Shown here: positions 9,371 to 18,896 of the stretch, piece by piece | Layout: every line of letters starts with the position of its first letter | Numbering within the stretch: the first letter of the stretch is position 1 | Source of the DNA: UBA4655 sp964585575 | GTDB lineage: Bacteria; Planctomycetota; Planctomycetia; Pirellulales; UBA1268 | Direction of reading: 5' to 3' | Assembly (NCBI GenBank): GCA_964585575.1 | Contig: CAZPEM010000004.1 | Span: 1-52,323, forward strand | DNA length: 52,323 nucleotides | Translations under genes and position numbers: made by a program | The notes under the pieces: model-generated | Told to the model about the DNA's origin: nothing | The model's database searches: none | Seen by the model: the letters and a program-made list of their open reading frames with translations, nothing else

Positions 9371-10630
9371 ATGTTCGTCGAGCGGTCGGAGTCGCGGGTG
9401 AAATCGGCACGGACGGCGTTCGTGCTCTTCTGCATTTTGCCGTGCGCCGTCCTGGCGGCCTGGGCCGCGTATTGGAGGAGTGGCGCGCACTTGGGCGCCG
9501 CGACCGCAGCCTGGGCGAAGGAGATCGGCCTCGCCGTCCGTTGCGAGCGGATCGATCACGTGCGGCCCGGATGCGTGAGGCTTTCGAACTGTGAGATCCG
9601 CGCCGACGACGGATCGGCCGCGGCGGGCTTCGACGTCGTCGAGATCGAGACGACCCCTCGCGAGGTTCGGATCCGGATCCCGGTCCTCGCGGCGACGCCG
9701 GAGGCCTGTGCGGCGGTCGGTCGGATGGCGAGAAACTGGCTTGCGGAGCCCGAGCGGCATCCACGGGCATGGCTCGTCGATGTCGGGGGCGTGCGGTGGC
9801 CCGATGAGGATGGCGGAAATCGCGATGTCGCATCCGGAGTCCGAGTGGAGTGCGTGGCGATCGGCTCCGAGAGGGCCGTTCGCATTCGGAGGGAGCCGGC
9901 GACGAACGACGAGGTGCGGATCGTGCGGTCGGTCGACGGCGCGCGGGTTCGCGTCGCCGTCGAAGCGAGGGTTGATGATCCGGTGCCCGCGGCCTGCGTG
10001 GTCGCCGCGATCGGCCATGCGGTGGACGGGCTCGCCGGCTGGTGCTCGGGATCGATCAACGCCGTGTGGTCGGGCGGCGGATGGACCGGCGAGGTGGCCG
10101 GCTCGTTCGACCGTTTCGACGCGGCGACGATTGCGAGGTTTTTCGGTTCGCCGATGCGATTCGAGGGGCCGGCGCGGTTCGACCTTGCCTCGGCCACGCT
10201 GTCTGGCGGAAGGATCGTGCGTGCCGACGCGACGATCGACGTCGGCCCGGCCGTCGTCTCGCAGGAATTGCTCGAGCGGCTCGTGCAGGTGGCACAGTGC
10301 CGCGCGGGCGAAGACTATCTCGGGCGTGACTCGGGCCTCTCGTCGCTCGGCGTGCGGCGGGTGGATCGGTTCGCCTGCTCGCTTGCGATCGACGCCTCGG
10401 GGGTGAGGATCGGGGCCGCCGCGGGTGGTGGCCGGGCCGCCGAGGCTGCAGGCCGGGGGATCGTGACCGCCGGCGGTCGGACGGTGCTCGAGGCCCCGAG
10501 TGGAACGGTCGCCATCGAGCGAATTCCCTGGGCATTCGCCCCGCGTGACGCCCGCCCGCTGCCGGCCACGGCCGCGACGGCATGGCTCACCCCGCTCCTG
10601 CCGACGTCTCCCTCCACCGAGCGTCGGTAG
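9371..10630 (+). CDS. Unrecognised membrane-anchored protein
   Basis: 419 residues; I do not recognise the family. One N-terminal hydrophobic segment (FVLFCILPCAVLAAWAAYW, about residues 17-36) is followed by a long extracytoplasmic part rich in short beta-like stretches (RLSNCEIRADDGSAAAGFDVVEIE; GPARFDLASATLSGGRIVRADATID). That architecture recalls AsmA/YdbH-like or DUF3971-like proteins in which a single anchor carries a beta-rich lipid- or wall-facing domain, but no diagnostic motif was seen. It follows aroC by 40 nt and precedes a fatty acid desaturase, so a role in the envelope is a guess. Codon use and composition match the neighbours. Confidence 0.75.
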   Translation: MFVERSESRVKSARTAFVLFCILPCAVLAAWAAYWRSGAHLGAATAAWAKEIGLAVRCERIDHVRPGCVRLSNCEIRADDGSAAAGFDVVEIETTPREVRIRIPVLAATPEACAAVGRMARNWLAEPERHPRAWLVDVGGVRWPDEDGGNRDVASGVRVECVAIGSERAVRIRREPATNDEVRIVRSVDGARVRVAVEARVDDPVPAACVVAAIGHAVDGLAGWCSGSINAVWSGGGWTGEVAGSFDRFDAATIARFFGSPMRFEGPARFDLASATLSGGRIVRADATIDVGPAVVSQELLERLVQVAQCRAGEDYLGRDSGLSSLGVRRVDRFACSLAIDASGVRIGAAAGGGRAAEAAGRGIVTAGGRTVLEAPSGTVAIERIPWAFAPRDARPLPATAATAWLTPLLPTSPSTERR

Positions 10631-10796
10631 CAGGCGGTCTCTCGGGTCCGCACGCAGCAACGCGAGATTTGACGCACTTTTGACGGAGCGTCGACCGCGA
10701 TCTGACGCAGGGAGGCTGGCAAAATGGACGAGATTGTTCAAAGTGGGTTCCCGGTGACAGGTATCCCCGGCATTCAGCGCGAGAGGCGGCGAAACG

Positions 10797-11807
10797 ATGC
10801 TTGAAAAACGTACGGCAGGTGTGGCGTTCGAGGAGGTCGGCTCGGCCGTCGGGGCCGTGACCGAGAACGTGGATATCGCTGGCATCGAGCAGGACCACAT
10901 GCCTCCCGCGGGCGTCGAGCCCCGCCGCGATGGGATCGTCGACACCGCCGTGCACGACCTCGCCAAGGACATCGACTGGCCGACGCTTCTCTGGATCACG
11001 GGCATCCACGCGATGGCGCTGGCGGCGCCCTTCACGTTCACCTGGTCGGGGCTCGCCATCTGCGCCGTGCTCTCCTGGGTGACCGGTTCGCTCGGCGTCT
11101 GCCTCGGCTACCACCGGATGCTGACCCACGGAAGCTTCCTCACCTATCCGTTGGTCCGATGGGTGTTCGCCTTCATCGGCGGGATCTCCGGGGAGGGATC
11201 GGCCGTCGTGTGGGTGGCAAACCACCGCAAGCATCACGCCTTCAGCGACCAGCCCGGCGATCCCCACACGCCGCGGGAGGGCGGGCTCTGGGCCCACATG
11301 CTCTGGCTCTTCCCCAGGCACTCGTCCCAGGAGGTGGACGCGCACGTGAAGCGGTGGGCTCCGGATCTCGCCCGCGATCGCGGCATCATGTTTCTCCACC
11401 ACACGTTCATCCTCTGGCATCTCCTCATCGGCGCAGCGCTCTTGGGCACCGGCTGGGCCTGGTACGGGCCGGCGGTCGGCCTGTCGTGGCTGGTCTGGGG
11501 GATGGCGGTGCGGATGATCTATGTCTTCCATGTGACCTGGTTCGTGAATTCGGCAACCCACATGTGGGGCTACCGCAACTACGAGACGACCGATGATTCG
11601 AGGAACCTGTGGTGGGTGGGGCTGCTCGCCTTTGGCGAGGGTTGGCACAACAATCACCACGCGTTCCAGCGGATGGCCAAGCACGGCCACAAGTGGTGGG
11701 AAGTCGACTCGACCTACTGGGTGATCCTCGCGCTGGAGAAGCTGGGGCTCGCCTGGAACGTGGTGCACGAGCCCCCCAAGGCGGCGGCCGCCCGGATGGG
11801 TCGGTGA
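10797..11807 (+). CDS. Membrane fatty acid desaturase (stearoyl-CoA/delta-9 type)
   Basis: 336-residue di-iron integral membrane desaturase that inserts a cis double bond into saturated acyl chains. The three histidine boxes are intact: HRMLTH (HX4H), HRKHH (HX2HH) and HNNHH, the last in the GEGWHNNHHAFQ context typical of the acyl-CoA delta-9 group. Hydrophobic segments surround them: two before box 1, others around LLIGAALLGTGWAWYGPAVG and GMAVRMIYVFHVTWF. The N-terminal 55 residues are hydrophilic and not part of the family core, so a later start cannot be excluded. Supplies unsaturated lipids for membrane fluidity. It is separated from the upstream gene by 166 nt and is probably transcribed alone. 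Confidence 0.93.
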   Translation: MLEKRTAGVAFEEVGSAVGAVTENVDIAGIEQDHMPPAGVEPRRDGIVDTAVHDLAKDIDWPTLLWITGIHAMALAAPFTFTWSGLAICAVLSWVTGSLGVCLGYHRMLTHGSFLTYPLVRWVFAFIGGISGEGSAVVWVANHRKHHAFSDQPGDPHTPREGGLWAHMLWLFPRHSSQEVDAHVKRWAPDLARDRGIMFLHHTFILWHLLIGAALLGTGWAWYGPAVGLSWLVWGMAVRMIYVFHVTWFVNSATHMWGYRNYETTDDSRNLWWVGLLAFGEGWHNNHHAFQRMAKHGHKWWEVDSTYWVILALEKLGLAWNVVHEPPKAAAARMGR

Positions 11808-11863
11808 CCGTCGGCCGCCGGTTTGGTCGAGCGGCCCAAACGCCTGGTGTTTTCGGCCGACGA

Positions 11864-11891
11864 TTGCAATTTCAGGCCCTCGCCGTACACT
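11864..11891 (+). promoter_or_regulatory. Possible sigma-70 type promoter for rpsO
   Basis: TTGCAA (11864-11869) and TACACT (11886-11891) are separated by 16 nt and lie about 90 nt before the rpsO start, in a patch less GC-rich than its surroundings. Consensus match is moderate. Confidence 0.35.
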
Positions 11892-11952
11892 TTTCAGCTG
11901 GAAACCAGGGTTATAAGTTCGGCGGTCGAGTGGCCGCCTTCCTCGTTGTGGA

Positions 11953-11972
11953 GCCGGCCCGAATTGGCCGGC
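11953..11972 (+). promoter_or_regulatory. Perfect hairpin directly before rpsO, candidate S15 autoregulatory element
   Basis: GCCGGCC (11953-11959), six-nt loop CGAATT, GGCCGGC (11966-11972). The stem ends 10 nt before the ATG, and no Shine-Dalgarno is visible. A second small hairpin (GGCGG/CCGCC near 11920-11937) precedes it. S15 represses its own translation through structured leaders in several bacterial groups, with unrelated RNA shapes. This element is in the right place for that, but the role is inferred. Confidence 0.5.
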
Positions 11973-11982
11973 AAAAGATTTC

Positions 11983-12252
11983 ATGTCGTTGACGAAAGAA
12001 CACAAGCAGGAGTTGATCGGCTCCTTCAAGCGTGGCAAGGCCGACACCGGATCGGCGGAGGTGCAGATCGCCCTCCTCTCCGGACGGATTTCGCAGCTCA
12101 CCGGTCATTTCAAGAAGCACTCGAAGGACTTCGCCAGTCGCCGTGGACTGCTGATGATGGTCAGCCGTCGTCGCCGGCTCCTGGACTATCTGAAGGGGGT
12201 CGCGCCGAGCCGCTATCTCGAAGTCATCAAGCGGCTCGACATCAGGAAGTGA
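11983..12252 (+). CDS. rpsO: 30S ribosomal protein S15
   Basis: 89 residues, exactly the usual length. Binds 16S rRNA early in assembly and forms the B4 bridge to 23S rRNA. The conserved core is present: DTGSAEVQIALLSGRISQLTGHFKKH, then DFASRRGLLMMVSRRRRLLDYLK. Start MSLTKEHKQELI at the ATG, preceded by a strong hairpin rather than a clear ribosome binding site. pnp follows 282 nt downstream, the classical rpsO-pnp arrangement. In E. coli both genes are controlled at RNA level. Confidence 0.97.
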   Translation: MSLTKEHKQELIGSFKRGKADTGSAEVQIALLSGRISQLTGHFKKHSKDFASRRGLLMMVSRRRRLLDYLKGVAPSRYLEVIKRLDIRK

Positions 12253-12354
12253 TTCGGGCCGTCGCGTTTCCGATCGGGGCGGGCCTTTCAAGGCCTGCGG
12301 CGGTTGGGATGTCTGCGACAGGCGGCTGGATGTCGTTGACTCGGTTTTCGATGT

Positions 12355-12392
12355 CCGGTTTGGTTGTCGACGGCCGGTTTGGTCGTCGAGGG
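12355..12392 (+). repeat. Imperfect 19-nt tandem repeat in the rpsO-pnp intergenic region
   Basis: Copies at 12355-12373 and 12374-12392, both beginning CCGGTTTGGT and differing at two positions. Each copy ends in a GTCGA-containing segment. Position between rpsO and the pnp leader hairpins suggests it is transcribed with both. Confidence 0.7.
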
Positions 12393-12419
12393 TTTTCGAA
12401 TTCGTGGTTGGAGAGATTT

Positions 12420-12506
12420 CGCCGGAGCGTTTCCGGCGGCAAGTACAGGGCGGCATAGTGACCGCCGAGAAAGCTCGCAGTCGCCGCGGAAAAGCCGCAG
12501 GCCGAC
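12420..12506 (+). promoter_or_regulatory. Structured pnp leader with successive hairpins
   Basis: Three potential stems lie in a row just before pnp. CGCCGGA/TCCGGCG (12420-12426 with 12432-12438, loop GCGTT) is the strongest. GGCGG/CCGCC (12450-12454 with 12462-12466) is second. GTCG..GCGG/CCGC..CGAC around 12480-12506 is the third and weakest. In E. coli, pnp is repressed by its own product after RNase III cleaves a leader stem; this layout would suit a similar mechanism. Confidence 0.4.
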
Positions 12507-12534
12507 GGTGCGACAAAGCAGTGAAGGAGAAAAC

Positions 12535-14670
<2,136 letters not shown>

Positions 14671-14681
14671 TCCGGATCGCG

Positions 14682-15527
14682 ATGCCGTCGAGCGATGCCG
14701 AAGGTCTGATCAACGGGGGCCGCTCGCCAGCGAGCGTGGTCGCGGAACTGGCGGCGCTCGTGGGCGGACTCGCCCACGAGATCCGCAATCCGCTCTCCAC
14801 GATCCGGCTCAACATGGAGCTGTTGGCGGAGGACTTCCCGGAGCCACGGGGCGACGAGCCCGGGAAGTCCGCCGCCGAGAAGCACCGCGACCGCCGTGCG
14901 AGGGCGAAGATCGAGCTCGTGCGGCAGGAGTGCGACCGGCTCGAGAAGCTGCTCGGCGATTTCCTCGACTTCGCGAGGCAGGAGCAGCTCACGCTCGAAC
15001 CGGGCAGCCTCAACGTGGAAATCTCGCAGCTGCTCGATTTCTTCGCGCCGCGGGCCGACGAGGCGGGCGTGGAGGTGCTGCGATACCTCGATCCCCAGCT
15101 GCCGGCCGTGATGCTCGACCGCGACTCGTTTCGCTCCGCCGTCCTGAACCTGCTCATCAACTCCGTCCAGGCGATGCACGCGGCCAATGAGCCGGGCCCC
15201 GGGGGCAGTGAGTCGGCGGGCAGTGAGTCGGCGGGCAGTGTGGCTGCGGGCAGTGTGGCTGCGGGCCAGCTCGTCGTCCGAACGAGGCCGAGCGGCCGTG
15301 GCGTGCTCCTCGAGCTCATCGACACCGGGCCCGGCATGGACGAGGAGACGCTCGCAAAGGCCTTCACGGCCTTCTTCACCACCAAGCAGGGAGGCTCCGG
15401 CCTCGGGCTGCCGACGACCCGCAAGATCGTGGAGGCCCACGGAGGAAGCATCGACGTGGAGAGCGCTCCGGGGCGTGGCACGAAGGTCGCGATCTGGTTG
15501 CCGGTGCCGGCCCGTCTCGCCTCGTAG
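14682..15527 (+). CDS. Soluble sensor histidine kinase, NtrB-like
   Basis: 281 residues from the ATG at 14682. HisKA with the H-box AHEIRNPLSTIRLNMELL (the His is the phosphorylation site), followed by HATPase with the N-box VLNLLINSVQAM, the G1 box DTGPGMDEETL, FFTTKQGGSGLGLPTTRKIVEAHGGSI (F and G2 boxes). There is no transmembrane segment and no PAS/GAF sensor, only about 25 residues before the H-box region, so it must sense through a partner or its own expression. A low-complexity insert (GSESAGSESAGSVAAGSVAAG) from four 15-nt repeats sits between the N and G1 boxes, in a surface loop. It is followed after 75 nt by a sigma-54 response regulator, its obvious partner. Confidence 0.9.
   Translation: MPSSDAEGLINGGRSPASVVAELAALVGGLAHEIRNPLSTIRLNMELLAEDFPEPRGDEPGKSAAEKHRDRRARAKIELVRQECDRLEKLLGDFLDFARQEQLTLEPGSLNVEISQLLDFFAPRADEAGVEVLRYLDPQLPAVMLDRDSFRSAVLNLLINSVQAMHAANEPGPGGSESAGSESAGSVAAGSVAAGQLVVRTRPSGRGVLLELIDTGPGMDEETLAKAFTAFFTTKQGGSGLGLPTTRKIVEAHGGSIDVESAPGRGTKVAIWLPVPARLAS
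15204..15263 (+). repeat. Four 15-nt in-frame repeats (two variants, two copies each)
   Basis: GGCAGTGAGTCGGCG at 15204-15218 and 15219-15233, then GGCAGTGTGGCTGCG at 15234-15248 and 15249-15263. Each unit is five codons (GSESA, GSESA, GSVAA, GSVAA). The pattern implies two rounds of tandem duplication, with divergence between them or gene-conversion-like copying within pairs. Confidence 0.92.
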
Positions 15528-15602
15528 CCCGACGGGGCTGCCGATGGCCGCGATCGCCGAAAAACTGGACGGGACAGCCGCACGCTTCGTACCATCAACC
15601 TC

Positions 15603-17036
15603 ATGCCGCAACCTCCGCACGACGCTCCTTCCGACCTCTCCGCCAACGCCCTGGTGCGGGTGCTCGTCGTCGACAACGACATCGTGCACGGCCGAACCAT
15701 GGGCGAGGGGCTCGAGCGGCTGGGTTTTCGCTGCACGATCGCCGGCGGGGGCAACGAGGGGGCCAGGAAGCTGGAACAGGAGTCCTTCGACGTCGTCGTG
15801 ACCGACCTCATGATGAACGACATCGGGGGGCTCGAGATTCTCGCCCGTGCGAAGAAGGTTTCCCCGGAAACGGAGGTGATCGTGGTCACCGGCCACGGCA
15901 CGATTCCATCGGCCGTCGCCGCGATGCAGCAGGGGGCGACGACCTACCTCCAGAAGCCGCTCGACCTCTCCCATCTCCGGCAGGCGGTCGAGCGGGCGAG
16001 CGAGGGCATCCGGCTCAAGCGGCAAAACGCCGAACTCAACCGGCGGCTCGACGAGAAGTTCGGCTTCGAAGGGGTGGTCGGATCGAGCCCGCTGATGCTC
16101 TCGCTCATCGAGCGGCTCAAGCGGATCGCCCCCACCGACGCGACGGTGCTCATCCAGGGGGAGACCGGAACCGGCAAGGAGCTCGTCGCGCAGGCGATCC
16201 ACCAGAACAGCCCGCGGAAGGCGAAGCCGTTCGTGGCGCTCAACTGCGCGGCCTTGAGTGAGAACATCCTCGAGAGCGAGCTGTTCGGCCACGTGAAGGG
16301 TGCCTTCACCGACGCTTCCAGCGACCGGGTCGGGAAGTTCGAGTACGCGAACGGCGGCACGCTCTTCCTCGACGAGGTCGGGGACATGCCGATGGCGACC
16401 CAGATCAAGCTGCTTCGGGTTCTCGAGTCGGGAGAGATCACGAGGGTCGGCTCCAACTCGCCCCTGAAGGTCAATGTGCGGATTCTCTCCGCCACCAACC
16501 GCAACCTCGAGGAGGCGATCCAAGGAGGGGGCTTCCGCAGCGATCTCTACCACCGCCTCAAGGTCGTGACGATCGCGATTCCCACGCTTCGCGAGCGATC
16601 GGCCGACATCCCGCTTTTGATCGAGCATTTCGTGCGGATCTACTCGAAGCGGCACGGCAAGCAGATCACGGGCGTGTCGCTCGCGGCACGGAAGCGGCTC
16701 GGGGCGTTCGCCTGGCCTGGCAACGTGCGTCAGCTGCGAAACGTCGTCGAGAGCATGGTCGTGGTCGACTGCGACGGCACGCTCGACGTCGACGACCTTC
16801 CGCTCGAACTGGAGCCCGAGCCGGCGGCCGCGGTGGCCTCCGCCGCGGTGTCGGCCGACGTGGTGGCCGCGGGCGGGATCGCGGCGCTCGTCGGCAAGCC
16901 GCTCGAGGAGATCGAGCGAATCTTCATCAGCGAGACGCTGAAGCTCACCGGCGGAAATCGCGAGCAGGCGGCGGAACTTTTGGGCATCGGCGAGCGAACG
17001 CTCTACCGGAAGATCAAGGAGTTTCAGCTCACGTGA
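15603..17036 (+). CDS. Sigma-54-dependent response regulator, NtrC family
   Basis: 477 residues. N-terminal receiver domain (VLVVDND; phospho-acceptor Asp68 in VVVTDLMM; VTGHGT; YLQKPLD). AAA+ sigma-54 activation domain with Walker A GETGTGKE, the L1 loop GAFTDA in place of canonical GAFTGA, Walker B GGTLFLDEVGDM, and the arginine-finger region RNLEEAIQGGGFRSDLYHRL. C-terminal Fis-type helix-turn-helix (LTGGNREQAAELLGIGERTLYRKIKEF). It should activate RNA polymerase-sigma-54 at target promoters when phosphorylated by the kinase just upstream. Targets are unknown. The stop overlaps the start of mutL (GTGA), so mutL is probably translationally coupled to it. Confidence 0.95.
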   Translation: MPQPPHDAPSDLSANALVRVLVVDNDIVHGRTMGEGLERLGFRCTIAGGGNEGARKLEQESFDVVVTDLMMNDIGGLEILARAKKVSPETEVIVVTGHGTIPSAVAAMQQGATTYLQKPLDLSHLRQAVERASEGIRLKRQNAELNRRLDEKFGFEGVVGSSPLMLSLIERLKRIAPTDATVLIQGETGTGKELVAQAIHQNSPRKAKPFVALNCAALSENILESELFGHVKGAFTDASSDRVGKFEYANGGTLFLDEVGDMPMATQIKLLRVLESGEITRVGSNSPLKVNVRILSATNRNLEEAIQGGGFRSDLYHRLKVVTIAIPTLRERSADIPLLIEHFVRIYSKRHGKQITGVSLAARKRLGAFAWPGNVRQLRNVVESMVVVDCDGTLDVDDLPLELEPEPAAAVASAAVSADVVAAGGIAALVGKPLEEIERIFISETLKLTGGNREQAAELLGIGERTLYRKIKEFQLT

Positions 17037-18850
17037 GCCGCACGGCACGAATCGCGAAGCTTCCTCCCTCCGTGGTGAATCGCATTGCCGCGGGCGAGGT
17101 CGTGGAACGGCCTGCGAGCGTCGTGAAGGAACTCCTCGAGAACGCCGTGGACTCCGGCCCGTCGCGGGTGGAAGTCGCCGTCGAGCAGGGAGGCATCGCG
17201 CTTGTCCGGGTCACCGACGACGGGTCCGGGATCGAGCCGGAAGACCTTCCCCTGGCGGTCGAGAACCATGCCACGAGCAAGCTCCGGCAGGCCGACGATC
17301 TCGCGGAGGTGGCCACGCTCGGCTTTCGCGGCGAGGCGTTGGCGTCGATCGGCGAGGTGGCGAGGCTCGTGATCCGGTCGCGGCCCCCCGCGCGGCAAAG
17401 CGGCGCCATGATCGAGATCGATTGCGGCGAGGCGAAGGCGGTGGTCCCGTGCGGTGGTGCCGTCGGCACGACCGTCGAGGTGCACCAGCTCTTCGCGAAG
17501 ATTCCCGCGCGGCGGGCGTTCCTGCGGACGGCGGCGACGGAGTGGGCCCACGTGTCCGATGCCTTCACCCGCACGGCGCTTGCGCATCCCTCGATCGCGA
17601 TGACGCTTTCCCACAACGGCCGCGCCATACACGAGCTTCCGGCCGTGGAGAACTGGCGGGACCGCATCGCCGGCATCCACGGCGGCTCGCTCGCCGAGAG
17701 GCTGATTGCGGTGAGGGCCGAGGCCGACGGCGCGATGGTCGAAGGATGGGTGGGCCGGCCCGAGGACGACATGGCGAGCACGCGGCTCCAGCAGCTGTTC
17801 GTGAACGGTCGTCCCTTCCGCGACCGCTCGATCCTCCACGCCGTGCAGGAAGCCTACCGTGGGCTGCTGCTGACCGGTCGCCAGCCGATCGTCTTCCTCC
17901 GGATCGATGTCGATCCGTCGCAGGTCGACGTGAACGTGCATCCGGCCAAGACGGAGGTCCGGTTTCGCGAGCCTTCGAAGCTCCACCAGCTCGTGCTCGC
18001 GGGCGTCCGCACGTCGTTTCTGTCGGCAGACCTGTCGGCCCGCCTGGTTCCGCCGGTCGATCGCGGCGGGGTGGAAGTCCGGCTGTCGGCCGAGCCGCGA
18101 TCCATACCTTCGTTCCGTCCGCACGCTGCTTCGGGCGGCGGCCTGCCGCTCCCCCGGAGAGCGGCCGCGGAGGAAATCGATCGGCGTCGCGACCCCTCCC
18201 TGCCCTTCGCCGCGGCCGCGGCCGCCGAAGCCCCCCGGGGCGGTGACGCCGCGGAACCCTGGCCGTCGCCGACCGGTGAGCAGACGCCGCGGGCGATCCA
18301 GATGCACGACCGCTACCTCGTCGTCGAGACGCCGGAGGGGATCGAGGTGATCGATCAGCATGCGCTTCACGAGCGGGTGCTCTTCGCCGAGATGCGGCGG
18401 TCGCTCGCCGGGGGCGGGCTCGAGTCGCAGCGGCTGCTCGTGCCGGAGACGGTCGAACTCGCGGCCGCGGAGGCAGAGCTTCTGCGTTGCCATGCCCCTT
18501 TGCTCGAGCGGGTGGGGCTGCGTGTCGAGCCGTTCGGCGGCTCCGGGGTGGCCGTGACGGCGAAGCCCGCCATGTCGCGGCGGACGCCGGCCGCAGCGCT
18601 CCTGCGGGAGGTGCTCGGACGGCTCGAGAACGCCGATGCCGGCGAGCCGGAGCGGCTGCTGGACGAAGTGCTCCACGGAATGGCCTGCAAGGCGGCGATC
18701 AAGGCCGGCGACCCGCTGTCGCGGCAGGAGATCGACGCGCTTGTCAGCCGCCGGGATGGCGTCGAAGATTCCCACCACTGCCCGCACGGCCGGCCCACGA
18801 CGCTCAAGCTCTCGCGGCAGGAGCTCGACCGACAGTTCCGCCGCACATGA
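17033..18850 (+). CDS. mutL: DNA mismatch repair protein MutL (endonuclease-type)
   Basis: 605 residues, GTG start overlapping the stop of the response regulator by 4 nt. N-terminal GHKL ATPase: LPPSVVNRIAAGEVVERPASVVKELLENAVDSG, DDGSGI, HATSKL, TLGFRGEALASI. Central transducer domain: QQLFVNGRPFRDRSILHAVQEAYR; VDVNVHPAKTEVRF. A proline/alanine-rich linker follows (about residues 350-420). The C-terminal domain carries the metal-dependent nicking endonuclease motifs DQHALHERVLFAE (about residue 441 onward), ACKAAIKAGD and CPHGRPT. The protein should therefore nick DNA itself, as in bacteria that lack MutH. mutS is not in the window. Start choice is supported by the overlap and homology from residue 7. 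Confidence 0.96.
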   Translation: MSRTARIAKLPPSVVNRIAAGEVVERPASVVKELLENAVDSGPSRVEVAVEQGGIALVRVTDDGSGIEPEDLPLAVENHATSKLRQADDLAEVATLGFRGEALASIGEVARLVIRSRPPARQSGAMIEIDCGEAKAVVPCGGAVGTTVEVHQLFAKIPARRAFLRTAATEWAHVSDAFTRTALAHPSIAMTLSHNGRAIHELPAVENWRDRIAGIHGGSLAERLIAVRAEADGAMVEGWVGRPEDDMASTRLQQLFVNGRPFRDRSILHAVQEAYRGLLLTGRQPIVFLRIDVDPSQVDVNVHPAKTEVRFREPSKLHQLVLAGVRTSFLSADLSARLVPPVDRGGVEVRLSAEPRSIPSFRPHAASGGGLPLPRRAAAEEIDRRRDPSLPFAAAAAAEAPRGGDAAEPWPSPTGEQTPRAIQMHDRYLVVETPEGIEVIDQHALHERVLFAEMRRSLAGGGLESQRLLVPETVELAAAEAELLRCHAPLLERVGLRVEPFGGSGVAVTAKPAMSRRTPAAALLREVLGRLENADAGEPERLLDEVLHGMACKAAIKAGDPLSRQEIDALVSRRDGVEDSHHCPHGRPTTLKLSRQELDRQFRRT

Positions 18851-18896
18851 GCCTGGCGACCGCACCGATGGCACCACAACGAGGGGGCGACCGAGG

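Noticed and set aside
10655..10710. Promoter made of repeated TTGACG boxes before the desaturase
   Set aside because: TTGACG occurs twice, but no acceptable -10 at 16-18 nt was found for either; too weak to list.
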